A DNA stretch of 37,909 nt from a virus: positions 1 through 37,909 of the IMG/VR virus record IMGVR_UViG_3300027770_000012; one strand, given 5' to 3'. Positions 14,940-22,345 of the stretch are shown one piece after another. The position numbers were made by a program, and so were the translations under genes. The stretch's first letter is position 1, and each line of letters opens with the position of its first letter. The notes under the pieces are model-generated. The model was given only the letters and a program-made list of their open reading frames with translations. It was not told where the DNA came from and searched no databases.

Positions 14940-15077
14940 TTATTTGGTTTTCTTTGCCTTGAGCCAAGTTCTTAAAAACTTATGATCTTTTGGTGATATT
15001 CGTTTGCCTTGCTTTAGGTCTGCCATCAGCAAACTTGCGAGAGATTCCATCTTTACAGCGAGTGATTCTAGTTTCAT
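14940..15077 (-). CDS. Small basic protein (45 aa)
   Basis: A 45-residue protein beginning MKLESLAVKMESLASLLMADL, an amphipathic helix, then a basic C-terminus ending KAKKTK. It has a good AAGGAAAGGA ribosome site about 10 bases upstream. No family recognised. The 88 bases between its stop and the primase start contain a short GC-rich hairpin (CGCAGG/CCTGCG) and nothing else I can name. Confidence 0.6.
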   Translation of the reverse strand: MKLESLAVKMESLASLLMADLKQGKRISPKDHKFLRTWLKAKKTK

Positions 15078-15097
15078 TTAGTTGTTCCTTTCCTTGG

Positions 15098-15664
15098 TTA
15101 TGGTTGTATGCCAAGCCGACTCTGCTCTTCCCGAATAGCAGCGTCAATCTTTTTTAATTCGGACATAGTGAAGAACTCATCCTTACACACAGGGCATTGT
15201 GTTCTGGTTATGTTGGGTGCGGTGAAAGGCTCGCCGTTCAGCTTGCAAACCGAATCCATCTTGAGATCGCCAGTAAACTCAATCGTGTTTGACTTGCGAC
15301 AAGTAGGGCATAGCTCTGCTGGTTTCTTCAAAGCCTCCAATACCTCGTCAACTCTATCCGCCGATTGCCAAGGCAAGACAGTATGTTTGCACTTGTAACA
15401 CCTGCGTAGGTCTAGGTCTTTAATGGTCGTGCCGCCTATGTAATAGTCCTCAACTACATCAAGATATTTCCCCTTCCAACACTCAACGCACAAACCTTCT
15501 GGAGGCATCATCCCGTGATCTAGCGCAAACTCCTCACCACACTTCATCATTAACTCCGACATATCTACTGACTCTTCCAACCACCAATCATCCTTGGTGA
15601 CGCAGATGGTATAGGTTTCCTCGCCGTAATAAAACTTATGCTTGGTTGATTCTGTGTTGCTCAT
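15098..15664 (-). CDS. Multi-zinc-ribbon protein
   Basis: 188 residues with four CxxC knuckles: CVEC (about 59-62), CYKC (89-92), CPTC (119-122) and CPVC (157-160), enough for two or more zinc ribbons. The first two, separated by a strand-rich stretch ending RRCYKCKHTVLPWQSADRVDEVLEA, resemble the YgiT/MqsA-type zinc-finger layout. The last one carries an acidic helix after it. Possible roles are transcription control, nucleic-acid binding or an antitoxin-like fold. No partner toxin is visible. ATGA overlap with the gene upstream. Confidence 0.72.
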   Translation of the reverse strand: MSNTESTKHKFYYGEETYTICVTKDDWWLEESVDMSELMMKCGEEFALDHGMMPPEGLCVECWKGKYLDVVEDYYIGGTTIKDLDLRRCYKCKHTVLPWQSADRVDEVLEALKKPAELCPTCRKSNTIEFTGDLKMDSVCKLNGEPFTAPNITRTQCPVCKDEFFTMSELKKIDAAIREEQSRLGIQP

Positions 15665-16044
15665 TTGCCAGCCCTTTTGACTGCTCTCTTGCGAGCAGAC
15701 TCTAAATACTTTTCAATTGCTTTATCAAGCTCTGCCTTGGTTCTAAATTCACTTCCAAATTGGGCTGGACCAAATGGCTTTCCGTTTCGTGTTGCCTGCG
15801 GAATGAATCCATAAAAAAACCCCAATTCACCCATAGTACACTCGTACCCACACGGAATTTTTTTTATTCTAGTTCTTGTAATTTCAAAAGTTCTGATCTC
15901 TGCTCCCATTGATCTTTTGCGTTCATCAAGTAGATCAAAACTATTGTGAGCAATAACTTCATTTCTTACTGTCTCTTTATAATTTACAATTTGTGTGTTT
16001 TTCATATTTGAGTTTTGGCATTTACCCAAAACCAATGCAAGCAT
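15661..16044 (-). CDS. Hypothetical early protein (about 114-127 aa)
   Basis: Up to 127 residues, with a basic helical C-terminus (SEFRTKAELDKAIEKYLESARKRAVKRAGK). The middle has predicted strands (GAEIRTFEITRTRIKKIPCGYEC). The start is unsure: 16044 follows AGGGG by about 12 bases, while an ATG at 16005 (MKNTQIVNYKE) looks more natural as protein but has no ribosome site. No family recognised. Confidence 0.6.
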   Translation of the reverse strand: MLALVLGKCQNSNMKNTQIVNYKETVRNEVIAHNSFDLLDERKRSMGAEIRTFEITRTRIKKIPCGYECTMGELGFFYGFIPQATRNGKPFGPAQFGSEFRTKAELDKAIEKYLESARKRAVKRAGK

Positions 16045-16050
16045 TATTTT

Positions 16051-17154
16051 TTAAGCCCCTAGCTCCATCGCCTTCTTGCTGGCCTCAACAATATCCTGCG
16101 CTGTAATATTCCGCAGGGCATTGCACCAGTATTGAGTCTTCGGGGTGCGATTGCTCGCATCCTTACACTTCGCCTGTGGCAATCCTGCATGCGGACGGCA
16201 AGGCGCGTGCGGGCAAACATCCGGCTTAAACACCGATACGTTTAGAGGGTAGAAAGACATTCTATCGGCTGGATCGTAACTACCCCAAAGGGATACGCAT
16301 GGAGTATTCAATCCGGCAGCAATATGGTTTACGCTACTATCCGGAGCTACAACGAAGTCAGCGTTGGCAACCACCGGAAACAACGACCTAATCGCTTTTG
16401 TAGTATTGAATAGGTCAACCACTCTAGGGTGATCGACATTAAAGTTATTGCTGTTATCCAGCCCGATGATTACCGCGTGATGTTCTGGATGCGCCTCTAA
16501 CAGTGCCAGCACCGCATCCTGCCCCATCTTGGGCGGGTAGGTGCGGGTTGGTCCGCTGGACGAAACATGATAGGCGAAATACTTTGCTGGCAACGGCCAC
16601 TTGCCTAACGCCTTTAACTCATCATGGTCTTGCTCGATTAGGTTTAGGACTGGCTTGCAATACTTCGCCATTGTCTTCTCATCCCAAACCCCCATCCATT
16701 CGTAGATTCGCTTGTAGCAGTTTCCTGGTCCAGTACCAAGTTTTGTGTCTCCAACCTGCCCGCTGAATAAATCATCGGTTGGTAAATGACTATCGTAACT
16801 TTCCCAAGCCTCCAGCGTGCATGGTAGCGGGTAAAGTTTCGCACCTAGCCCGGCATAGAGCGGAAGGTTGCGAGCCGGAGCGTAGACATCCACAACCCCG
16901 CCAGACTCCTGCACCAAGTAGTTTACGAAAGCTGTGGCAATGACCGCATCACCAATCGCACCAGCCCTGTAGACGGCTGTAGCCCCGCCCGCCGACCTGC
17001 CCTTGTAGTAAGGCTTAATCTTGTGTGGGCATGGGATTGAGTCGTTCCAGATCCCACCAGTAAGCTCGTCCGGAAGCACGTAAGTGTTGCGAACATGAAG
17101 TAGGTTGTCATCTACCTTGTGGATTGAGTTGGTTTGGTTAGTCCATAGTTTCAT
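16051..17154 (-). CDS. Glycosyltransferase family 9-like (heptosyltransferase fold)
   Basis: 367 residues from the ATG at 17154, which follows AGAGGAGAAAAC and overlaps the small membrane gene's stop. GT-B features are an N-terminal YRAGAIGDAVIATAFVNYL (the G-x-GD nucleotide-sugar loop of GT9), HHAVIIGLDNS in the hinge, and FVVAPDSSVNHIAAGLNTPCVSLWGSYDP near the C-terminus, the hallmark of ADP-heptose:LPS heptosyltransferase-like enzymes. A Cys/Pro-rich tail (CPHAPCRPHAG) follows. In a phage this may transfer a sugar to host LPS, a virion protein or modified DNA. Acceptor and donor unknown. Confidence 0.82.
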   Translation of the reverse strand: MKLWTNQTNSIHKVDDNLLHVRNTYVLPDELTGGIWNDSIPCPHKIKPYYKGRSAGGATAVYRAGAIGDAVIATAFVNYLVQESGGVVDVYAPARNLPLYAGLGAKLYPLPCTLEAWESYDSHLPTDDLFSGQVGDTKLGTGPGNCYKRIYEWMGVWDEKTMAKYCKPVLNLIEQDHDELKALGKWPLPAKYFAYHVSSSGPTRTYPPKMGQDAVLALLEAHPEHHAVIIGLDNSNNFNVDHPRVVDLFNTTKAIRSLFPVVANADFVVAPDSSVNHIAAGLNTPCVSLWGSYDPADRMSFYPLNVSVFKPDVCPHAPCRPHAGLPQAKCKDASNRTPKTQYWCNALRNITAQDIVEASKKAMELGA

Positions 17155-17285
17155 TTTGTTTTCTCCTCTATAATGAATAAAACAGCAAGAATTGCTGTTA
17201 TGGCTGTAATGACCGCAATGGCAACAAGAAGCTTTCCTATTGCCAATCCTGCTCCGACAATGATCCAATCGTATAGTGCGCTCAT
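17151..17285 (-). CDS. Small membrane protein upstream of GT9 gene (44 aa)
   Basis: A 44-residue protein with one or two hydrophobic helices (IIVGAGLAIGKLLVAIAVITA, then ILAVLFII) and a charged EEKTK end. AAGG precedes the ATG; its stop overlaps the glycosyltransferase start (ATGA), which suggests coupled expression and perhaps membrane anchoring of that enzyme. Role inferred only. Confidence 0.6.
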   Translation of the reverse strand: MSALYDWIIVGAGLAIGKLLVAIAVITAITAILAVLFIIEEKTK

Positions 17286-17291
17286 TTGGCC

Positions 17292-18380
17292 TTACATTAA
17301 AAGCAAAGGCTGTGCCTCTGCAATCCTTTTATTTATCAGTTTTACATATTCCGGATTAAGCTCGCAAAGGATTGCATTCCTTCCGTGTTCCACCGCCACC
17401 TGTGCCGTTGTACCGCTACCACCGAATGGATCAAGTACAGTTCCGCCGACAGGACAACCAGCTAGTATGCAGGGTTCAATCAACTCGGATGGATATACAG
17501 CAAAGTGTGCTTCCTTGTACGGCTTGACATTAACCGACCAAACGCTCCGCTTGTTTGCTTTTTCGTATGATTTCGTTAATCCGCTGTGCGGTTGCAATCC
17601 TGTTCCGGAATTATGATACTTGCCGTTTGTTCTGTCTCGCGTACCCCAATCCTGTTTTGACTCGACCTTGATTGCCTCGTTATCAAAATAATAATTCGGC
17701 TTCTTAGTCATCAAGAAAATGTATTCGTGAGCCTTTGTGCATCTATCCCTAACAGACTCCGGCATTGGGTTGGGCTTGTGCCAGATAATGTCTTGACGCA
17801 AATACCATCCGTCTGCTTGTAGAGCAAATGCCACCCGCCAAGGTATGCCGACCAGATCCTTGTGCTTAACACTGCTTCCGGCGAAAGTTGATGCCATCCT
17901 GTTCTTGGCTAAACCGCTATCAACAAGAGTGCCTGTATCGCCATTCCTAGATGAATCCGGAGTTGCCTTTCCATCCCTGTATGATGCGTATGAATCGCCG
18001 AGGTTAAGCCAAAGCGTGCCGTCATCTCTTAGCACCCGATACACTTCTTTGAACACAGCAACTATCTTTGCCGTATATTGCTCCGGAGTTAACTCAAGCC
18101 CAACCTGCTCATCCTTCCGGACTGCACCGCATCGCCTACAAACATCCTTGTATATCCCATCCCCAACCGCTCCCTCCAGATTCCTGTGGCCTGTTTGCGT
18201 CTTATCCGACTGCTTACTGTCCCGCTTGTGCGAGCATGTTGTATCACCGCCGACCCAAGTGCCTGTGCCGTAATCGCGCAATCCCCAATACGGAGGACTT
18301 GTTACACAACAATTCACAGATTGTTCCGGCAAAGTTTTTAACTGCTCAATGCAGTCGCCTTGTAGTATTTTTACGTTCAT
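17292..18380 (-). CDS. DNA methyltransferase, beta class (N6-adenine/N4-cytosine)
   Basis: A 362-residue enzyme. The catalytic motif IV TSPPYWG is at 27-33 and the SAM-binding motif DPFGGSGTT at 317-325; this order defines the beta class. Between them lie a Cys-rich insert (CSHK at about 49, CRRCG at about 82) that may bind zinc and a target-recognition region. TSPPYW occurs in both N4-cytosine and N6-adenine enzymes, so the base is not settled. No restriction endonuclease lies beside it, so it probably protects phage DNA from host restriction or times packaging. It overlaps the upstream gene by ATGA. Confidence 0.88.
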   Translation of the reverse strand: MNVKILQGDCIEQLKTLPEQSVNCCVTSPPYWGLRDYGTGTWVGGDTTCSHKRDSKQSDKTQTGHRNLEGAVGDGIYKDVCRRCGAVRKDEQVGLELTPEQYTAKIVAVFKEVYRVLRDDGTLWLNLGDSYASYRDGKATPDSSRNGDTGTLVDSGLAKNRMASTFAGSSVKHKDLVGIPWRVAFALQADGWYLRQDIIWHKPNPMPESVRDRCTKAHEYIFLMTKKPNYYFDNEAIKVESKQDWGTRDRTNGKYHNSGTGLQPHSGLTKSYEKANKRSVWSVNVKPYKEAHFAVYPSELIEPCILAGCPVGGTVLDPFGGSGTTAQVAVEHGRNAILCELNPEYVKLINKRIAEAQPLLLM

Positions 18381-18565
18381 ATACTCTGCATCTTATAGGC
18401 TTGGTCAACAAGCTCTTTTACGCACTTGGAATACTCTTCCTCTGCACTGCTATAACAAAATATCTCGGTTCTAAATCCACCAGCCTCGACCCACAGCTTC
18501 CATCTCAAGTTCTGATTGTCCCACTCCTTCTTAACCTGCATCGCTATCTCGTCCTTGCTTTTCAT
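18377..18565 (-). CDS. Hypothetical small protein (62 aa)
   Basis: A 62-residue protein with Trp-rich beta strands (WDNQNLRWKLWVEAGGFRTEIFCY) followed by a helix (SAEEEYSKCVKELVDQAYKM). The layout suggests a small alpha/beta domain. No family recognised. ATGA overlaps link it to the genes on both sides. Confidence 0.65.
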   Translation of the reverse strand: MKSKDEIAMQVKKEWDNQNLRWKLWVEAGGFRTEIFCYSSAEEEYSKCVKELVDQAYKMQSI

Positions 18566-18741
18566 TCCTCACCCACAACTTCCTTGCAGACTAGGCTGGC
18601 TGCATCCACCATCGTAATGATCTGGATCATATCTATCGCGTGTCCGTGAGTCGCGCGATCCCTCTCAATCACAAGCTTATTGCGTGCAATTGAAAGGATC
18701 TCGCGCGCCCACTTGAGGCGATCTTTAGCCTCGACTTGCAT
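18562..18741 (-). CDS. Hypothetical small helical protein (59 aa)
   Basis: A 59-residue, helical, highly charged protein (MQVEAKDRLKWAREILSIAR...). Its ATG shares bases with the upstream stop (TAATG) and its stop overlaps the next start (ATGA), a strong sign that it is a real coupled gene despite its size. No function assigned. Confidence 0.65.
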   Translation of the reverse strand: MQVEAKDRLKWAREILSIARNKLVIERDRATHGHAIDMIQIITMVDAASLVCKEVVGEE

Positions 18742-18923
18742 TACGAACCAGATCGCATGCGAAACTTACGAGGCGATTTGTTGCTCTTCCCAGCAGCAGA
18801 GAGTGCTATCGCAATCATCTGCTGGCGTGAGCGAGGCTTACCGCCTGCTCCACGCTCTTTGCCTTTCTTCTTGTTGTCCATTGCCAACTCGTGCATATTC
18901 TTTGATACGTCTTTACCTAGCAT
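18741..18923 (-). CDS. Small basic Gly/Lys/Ser-rich protein (60 aa)
   Basis: A 60-residue, very basic protein. The segment GGKPRSRQQMIAIALSAAGK matches the style of a widespread small phage/bacterial family (xSRKQAIAIALSEA, DUF6496-like) of unknown function. AAGGAGAATACAAT precedes the ATG at 18923. It might bind nucleic acid because of its charge; that is inference. Confidence 0.62.
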   Translation of the reverse strand: MLGKDVSKNMHELAMDNKKKGKERGAGGKPRSRQQMIAIALSAAGKSNKSPRKFRMRSGS

Positions 18924-18935
18924 ATTGTATTCTCC

Positions 18936-19154
18936 TTATATGTTGTAATAGGGATTAGGCACTGATGGTGCTTGTACCCCGAAGCTTGGGTTCTCACATC
19001 TGCGACAATCACGAATGTCAAAATCAAGTATCTCGCCAGAGTTAAGCATTACTGTAAATATCTTGTTATGATCCATTCCGTAGTCCGTAACGATGAAGGC
19101 CAATCCCTCACCCTTTGGGGTCATCATCCATAGTTCTGGATTGAGTTGGATCAC
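18936..19154 (-). CDS. Hypothetical small protein (72 aa, GTG start)
   Basis: A 72-residue, beta-rich protein (PELWMMTPKGEGLAFIVTDY, then FTVMLNSGEILDFDIRDCRRCEN). It starts at a GTG that overlaps the upstream stop (GTGA). The layout resembles a small barrel or SH3-like fold. No family recognised. Confidence 0.62.
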   Translation of the reverse strand: MIQLNPELWMMTPKGEGLAFIVTDYGMDHNKIFTVMLNSGEILDFDIRDCRRCENPSFGVQAPSVPNPYYNI

Positions 19155-19741
19155 GCTGTATCCTCACCAACCACATCATCCCATGTGGCTTCTTCTCCAT
19201 TCCAAACCTGCGATTGCGTCCGCAACCATTTAGGTTTTTCGGATTGAGTGGTGAAACTTGATTCGCGCCAAAGTACATTGTTACCTGGAACTGCCGTGAT
19301 GCGTCCATTGTTAAGCGCAATAAAATGGTGTGACTTGGTTTGGCTTGGCGACATGGAGAACCCATCTCCGTAAGGCTCGGCTGTGAATAGGTAGCGACCA
19401 ACTTCCCAAGTCTTCTTGCTGGCGATCCAAACCTTGCAGGACAACCCCATAAGATAGTCGTACTCAATTGTAGTAAAGTTCCATCCAAAACAATCCCATC
19501 GTTGGGCATCGTTAATGTCCCAATCCATAATTGCAATCTCGCCGTGAGCTAAGGCGTGCAATGGCAAGCCTCGGTACAATGCACCGCACTTGAGCATGAT
19601 TGTGCATCCCCAAGCTCGACCAGGAACTGCGGTTAGCCCGAACCAGACAGCGTCCTCTATGCCTTGCTTCTGACCATCAGAAACAAACTCCATGTCGCAT
19701 TTGACGTACAAGTGGCGGGGTAGATTAGCAGCGTGAGTCAT
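19151..19741 (-). CDS. Conserved phage protein of unknown function (196 aa)
   Basis: 196 residues from the ATG at 19741, which overlaps the oxygenase stop (ATGA); the frame is open further upstream but only within the oxygenase gene. Sequence features are YVKCDMEFVSDG, DAVWFGLTAVPGRAWGCTIML, IAIMDWDINDAQRWDCFGWNF and a Trp-rich C-terminus. The alternating strands and Trp/Gly pairs suggest a beta-rich or jelly-roll-like protein. Its coupling to the 2OG-Fe(II) oxygenase makes it a candidate partner or substrate of that enzyme. No family recognised. Confidence 0.7.
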   Translation of the reverse strand: MTHAANLPRHLYVKCDMEFVSDGQKQGIEDAVWFGLTAVPGRAWGCTIMLKCGALYRGLPLHALAHGEIAIMDWDINDAQRWDCFGWNFTTIEYDYLMGLSCKVWIASKKTWEVGRYLFTAEPYGDGFSMSPSQTKSHHFIALNNGRITAVPGNNVLWRESSFTTQSEKPKWLRTQSQVWNGEEATWDDVVGEDTA

Positions 19742-20301
19742 TTCCAAGCAGGTCCAGTAAACCAAGCCACCAACACCCAGCGCGTTCCCCATATAGGAGC
19801 ACGCGCCCGATGCTCTATGTAGGACGGAAACCAGCAACCAGCCCCCTGCTCGCGGATGAACCTAGCGTTTTCAATGTCAGCCTTAACCTGCAAGCCACCA
19901 CCTAGATATTCGGATGGCTCGGAAAGATTCACCACCGCAGTCAGTTTACGATCCGATCCAGTAAACGCATCGAAGTGCCACCAAAACTGTTGGAGTGGAT
20001 TATACTTTAGAATCTGCAACTGTTGCACGCCAGTAATATCAATGCGCCAATGCTCTTGGTTTATTGCATCTGTAATCTCCCGCATAATATTGTAGATCCA
20101 ATTATTATGCTGGCCGTAAGGAATCCAACAGGACGAGCAACTCCTGGCAAACGACCTTCGTGTAGTGCCATCCTTCTTCATCACAGTTGCACGCTTCATC
20201 CCGATCACCTCTGCATCTTGGCGTAGCATCATGCACTGAGTTGGTGTCAACACATAGCGGTCTACTGCTGCGGTTAAAACCTTCTGCTTAAACTCGTTCA
20301 T
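19738..20301 (-). CDS. 2-oxoglutarate/Fe(II)-dependent oxygenase (prolyl-4-hydroxylase-like)
   Basis: 187 residues with a complete double-stranded beta-helix signature: the iron ligands H109 and D111 (FWWHFDAF) and H164 (YIEHRA), and the 2-oxoglutarate-binding R174 (GTRWVLVAW). RKLTAVVNLSEP and EYLGGGLQV correspond to the LT.iiYLN and GGEL strands of the P4H-type group. Such enzymes hydroxylate protein side chains or small molecules. The short N-terminal domain carries CSSC. Substrate unknown; neighbouring glycosyltransferases suggest hydroxylation followed by glycosylation, but this is inference. Confidence 0.87.
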   Translation of the reverse strand: MNEFKQKVLTAAVDRYVLTPTQCMMLRQDAEVIGMKRATVMKKDGTTRRSFARSCSSCWIPYGQHNNWIYNIMREITDAINQEHWRIDITGVQQLQILKYNPLQQFWWHFDAFTGSDRKLTAVVNLSEPSEYLGGGLQVKADIENARFIREQGAGCWFPSYIEHRARAPIWGTRWVLVAWFTGPAWK

Positions 20302-20501
20302 TTGATCTCCTTGGATAACTCAAGCAATGATTGGTTTAATGCATATTCAAAGCAGGCCATTTTGTCTTTGACAATATGTTGTCGGCCAGCCTCGGCCATA
20401 GCTTCGTACAGATCATCGTCAACATTGACTGTAATTTTGACTGCATCGTACTCCTCAACCTTTAGAAGTTTGATATGTTTCCCAGCTTTTCTTTTCCTCA
20501 T
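20298..20501 (-). CDS. Possible ribbon-helix-helix regulator (67 aa)
   Basis: A 67-residue protein with a basic N-terminus, then AVKITVNVDDDLYEAMAEAGRQ followed by a second helix (KMACFEYALNQSLLELSKEI). A short beta strand (KITVNVDD) before two helices is the layout of CopG/Arc-type DNA-binding proteins. If so it may regulate the early operon. The call is tentative because the second helix lacks the usual G-x-S/T-R turn. Confidence 0.5.
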   Translation of the reverse strand: MRKRKAGKHIKLLKVEEYDAVKITVNVDDDLYEAMAEAGRQHIVKDKMACFEYALNQSLLELSKEIK

Positions 20502-20644
20502 AGATCCAGTTCCTTTTTTATGTAGTCAATCAATTTGAAGATGATGAACAACGCGCAGTATAGTGCAGACAAAAGCAACGAACTGTAAAGTACAAAAGAA
20601 GCAATTACCCAAGCGATGTCAGCAATTTCAACTAGGCAAAACAT
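20498..20644 (-). CDS. Small membrane protein (48 aa)
   Basis: A 48-residue, strongly hydrophobic protein (IADIAWVIASFVLYSSLLLS then ALYCALFIIFKLIDYI), one or two transmembrane helices, with a charged KKEL end. It overlaps the gene before it by 17 bases and the gene after it by ATGA. Possible roles include superinfection exclusion or lysis control; nothing in the sequence decides. Confidence 0.62.
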   Translation of the reverse strand: MFCLVEIADIAWVIASFVLYSSLLLSALYCALFIIFKLIDYIKKELDL

Positions 20645-20948
20645 AGTCGTTTTCCTTTAGCTTCCGTAGCAGAGTTCTATTATCGATCTGCACGCCGCTT
20701 GCTCTGCACCACCAAGAGACAACGCCCGTCTTAAAATCACGCAGTAGCTTTTGTACTTCGTGTGAATTCTTATACTCCAGTGCGTCGTTGAGTGGCACGC
20801 CTGTATGATCCTTAACAATCTTCATGCCCTTAACCATCCCTCGCTTGCGCAGCATCCGTAGGTCGCGGATAGCTTGGAGTGCAACCTCTCCAGCCAACTG
20901 CTGCACCCTGTCATCGTAGTCACCGCGACATAGCTGGGTTGACCTCAC
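20628..20948 (-). CDS. Hypothetical early protein (106 aa)
   Basis: A 106-residue basic helical protein (YDDRVQQLAGEVALQAIRDLRM, then DALEYKNSHEVQKLLRDFKTG). The ATG overlaps the upstream glycosyltransferase stop (ATGA). No family recognised. Its charge and helix content would fit nucleic-acid binding. Confidence 0.65.
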   Translation of the reverse strand: MRSTQLCRGDYDDRVQQLAGEVALQAIRDLRMLRKRGMVKGMKIVKDHTGVPLNDALEYKNSHEVQKLLRDFKTGVVSWWCRASGVQIDNRTLLRKLKENDYVLPS

Positions 20949-21610
20949 CGGCCTAGCTCCACCAGCTTCGCGTCATCAGCTTGGATCTGGTTAGCTAACT
21001 TAACCAGATCGTTCGACTGCCCAGCGTAATGAATAATCATCGCATCCTTGTGGCGGTCTAGGCCAAAGTGCGACTCAACGCTAGTCATGCAGTTAAAGGA
21101 TGGGTCAAGCTCGGTTAATGGAATGTTCCACAGGTGCGCCATCACGTTGAGCCAAGTCTGCTCGGCAAAGTGGTTAGGGTGTAGGCCGATTGGCGGCATA
21201 GATAGAATACCAACGGCCTTGGAGTGAACTACAAACACGCCAGTATTGACATAGAACTTAGGCTCGATTATTCCACCGAAAGCCCCAGCCAGCTTGACCA
21301 TATCTGGCTTGCGGTCCAAGTAAGCTCCCTCGTCAAAGGCACAGAACACCCCAGCGTCATCGGATAGCTTCGGGCAATCGGCTGCAATCAAAACATCAGC
21401 GTCAACGAATGTTACCTGCTCGTAGCCCTTAGTAGCCATGATGTTTCCAATTGCAGACTTGGAGTATTGCGCTGGATGCGTGAGTGGCTTGTCGATCAGA
21501 ATGAAGTCGGTGTTATGGCGTTTGCAGTACGCCTCCATCCTCGGCCTAGTCAGATCAATAATGTTCTTCCAATCATCACCAAACGATTGAGTGACTAATG
21601 CTTGCTTCAT
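20945..21610 (-). CDS. Glycosyltransferase, GT8-like (GT-A fold)
   Basis: 221 residues with GT-A features: a nucleotide-sugar loop near the N-terminus (LVTQSFGDDW), the metal-binding DAD at 70-72 (VTFVDADVLI), YVNTGVFVVH at 120-129 (the GT8 NxGV/FN.G strand), EQTWLNV at 150-156, and IIHYAG at 192-197, where the His completes the metal site. Such enzymes add a sugar to a protein, lipid or glycan using a UDP-sugar. It sits with an oxygenase and, 4 kb away, a GT9-like enzyme. Acceptor unknown. Confidence 0.82.
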   Translation of the reverse strand: MKQALVTQSFGDDWKNIIDLTRPRMEAYCKRHNTDFILIDKPLTHPAQYSKSAIGNIMATKGYEQVTFVDADVLIAADCPKLSDDAGVFCAFDEGAYLDRKPDMVKLAGAFGGIIEPKFYVNTGVFVVHSKAVGILSMPPIGLHPNHFAEQTWLNVMAHLWNIPLTELDPSFNCMTSVESHFGLDRHKDAMIIHYAGQSNDLVKLANQIQADDAKLVELGR

Positions 21611-21783
21611 TTCTTTTTCCTCCGCCGTGGTTTAACTTCTTTCCACACATCAAACTTTTCATCCAGTTCAATCGACCAAAGCATAAATGTTTTGTATAAG
21701 CCATATCCAATACCCGTACGCAAAAGCGTACGACTTATTGTGTCGCCTAAAAAGTAGAACAATTTAGACAATGTTTGTTTCAT
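21607..21783 (-). CDS. Small membrane-associated protein (58 aa)
   Basis: A 58-residue protein beginning MKQTLSKLFYFLGDTISRTL, with a hydrophobic segment to about residue 37 and a charged helical C-terminus ending KPRRRKKK. Its ATG overlaps the previous stop and its stop overlaps the glycosyltransferase ATG (ATGA at both ends), so it may be co-translated with that enzyme. The coding region contains a perfect 7-bp hairpin at 21715-21732. Confidence 0.62.
   Translation of the reverse strand: MKQTLSKLFYFLGDTISRTLLRTGIGYGLYKTFMLWSIELDEKFDVWKEVKPRRRKKK
21715..21732. repeat. Perfect 7-bp hairpin inside the 58-aa gene
   Basis: CGTACGC and GCGTACG flank AAAA at 21715-21732, a stable tetraloop stem in a coding region. 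No U-tract follows in either direction, so it is not an intrinsic terminator. It may be an RNA-processing site or a protein-binding palindrome. Confidence 0.5.
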
Positions 21784-22052
21784 TTGCCAGCGTCAAAATC
21801 TTCTGTTGCCTGAATTGACAAAAGGTCATCAGCCTTTTCCAGCAATTCCTTGCTTGGATTCTTTATGTCCTCAGTAGCGGTTGAGATTTCAATCTTTGAC
21901 ATAATCACATTGTTTACCACCTCGGCAAAGTAATGTTCCCTATAACCAACTGGACCAATATCCTCGGTGATAGTATCAATCTCTGCGTTGCCATACGCAG
22001 TGTACTTTTCTCCATTAAACTCAAAATCAACACTTACATCTTCCATAATCAT
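21780..22052 (-). CDS. Hypothetical acidic protein (90 aa)
   Basis: A 90-residue acidic protein with an N-terminal beta sheet (SVDFEFNGEKYTAYGNAEID) and a helical tail (SKELLEKADDLLSI). GAGGTAAC precedes the first ATG at 22052; an ATG two codons on is also possible. No family recognised. Confidence 0.65.
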   Translation of the reverse strand: MIMEDVSVDFEFNGEKYTAYGNAEIDTITEDIGPVGYREHYFAEVVNNVIMSKIEISTATEDIKNPSKELLEKADDLLSIQATEDFDAGK

Positions 22053-22345
22053 AATCTTGTTACCTCTTTCTTTATTTGTGCTAACACGAAGAGCGACCTT
22101 ACCAGCGCACGCTCTAAGTGGTCAACACTTGTTTCGCCATTATTATCTGGACAAGGCGAGGACTTGTGCAATTGCATCTGCGCTGTGGCTAGGTGGCGAA
22201 TCGCCCTGGCAATATGGTAATCGTGAGTCGGCCTATCCTTCTCTAGCCAATCGCCGTAAGCAGACTTGTCCGACCCCTTACCCATCACGCGCCAGACTAT
22301 TTCCTGCGCGGCGTTGCCCATTTCTTGAATTGTTGGTGCAGTCAT
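22049..22345 (-). CDS. Hypothetical helical protein (98 aa)
   Basis: A 98-residue, mainly helical protein (IQEMGNAAQEIVWRVMGKG; RAIRHLATAQMQLHK; HLERALVRSLFVLAQIKKEV) with a His-containing middle. AGGAG lies upstream within the preceding mini-gene. The multi-helix shape with DxHxxRAIRH might suit a small all-alpha enzyme or binding protein. Unassigned. Confidence 0.65.
   Translation of the reverse strand: MTAPTIQEMGNAAQEIVWRVMGKGSDKSAYGDWLEKDRPTHDYHIARAIRHLATAQMQLHKSSPCPDNNGETSVDHLERALVRSLFVLAQIKKEVTRL

Noticed and set aside
17285-18649. Long plus-strand open frames opposite the DNA methyltransferase
   Set aside because: They are antisense shadows without ribosome sites; the minus-strand gene has complete catalytic motifs.
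18680-18958. Plus-strand frames of 70 and 92 codons opposite the small basic gene
   Set aside because: The minus-strand gene has a ribosome site and a recognisable SRQQMIAIALS segment, and is coupled by TAATG to its neighbour.
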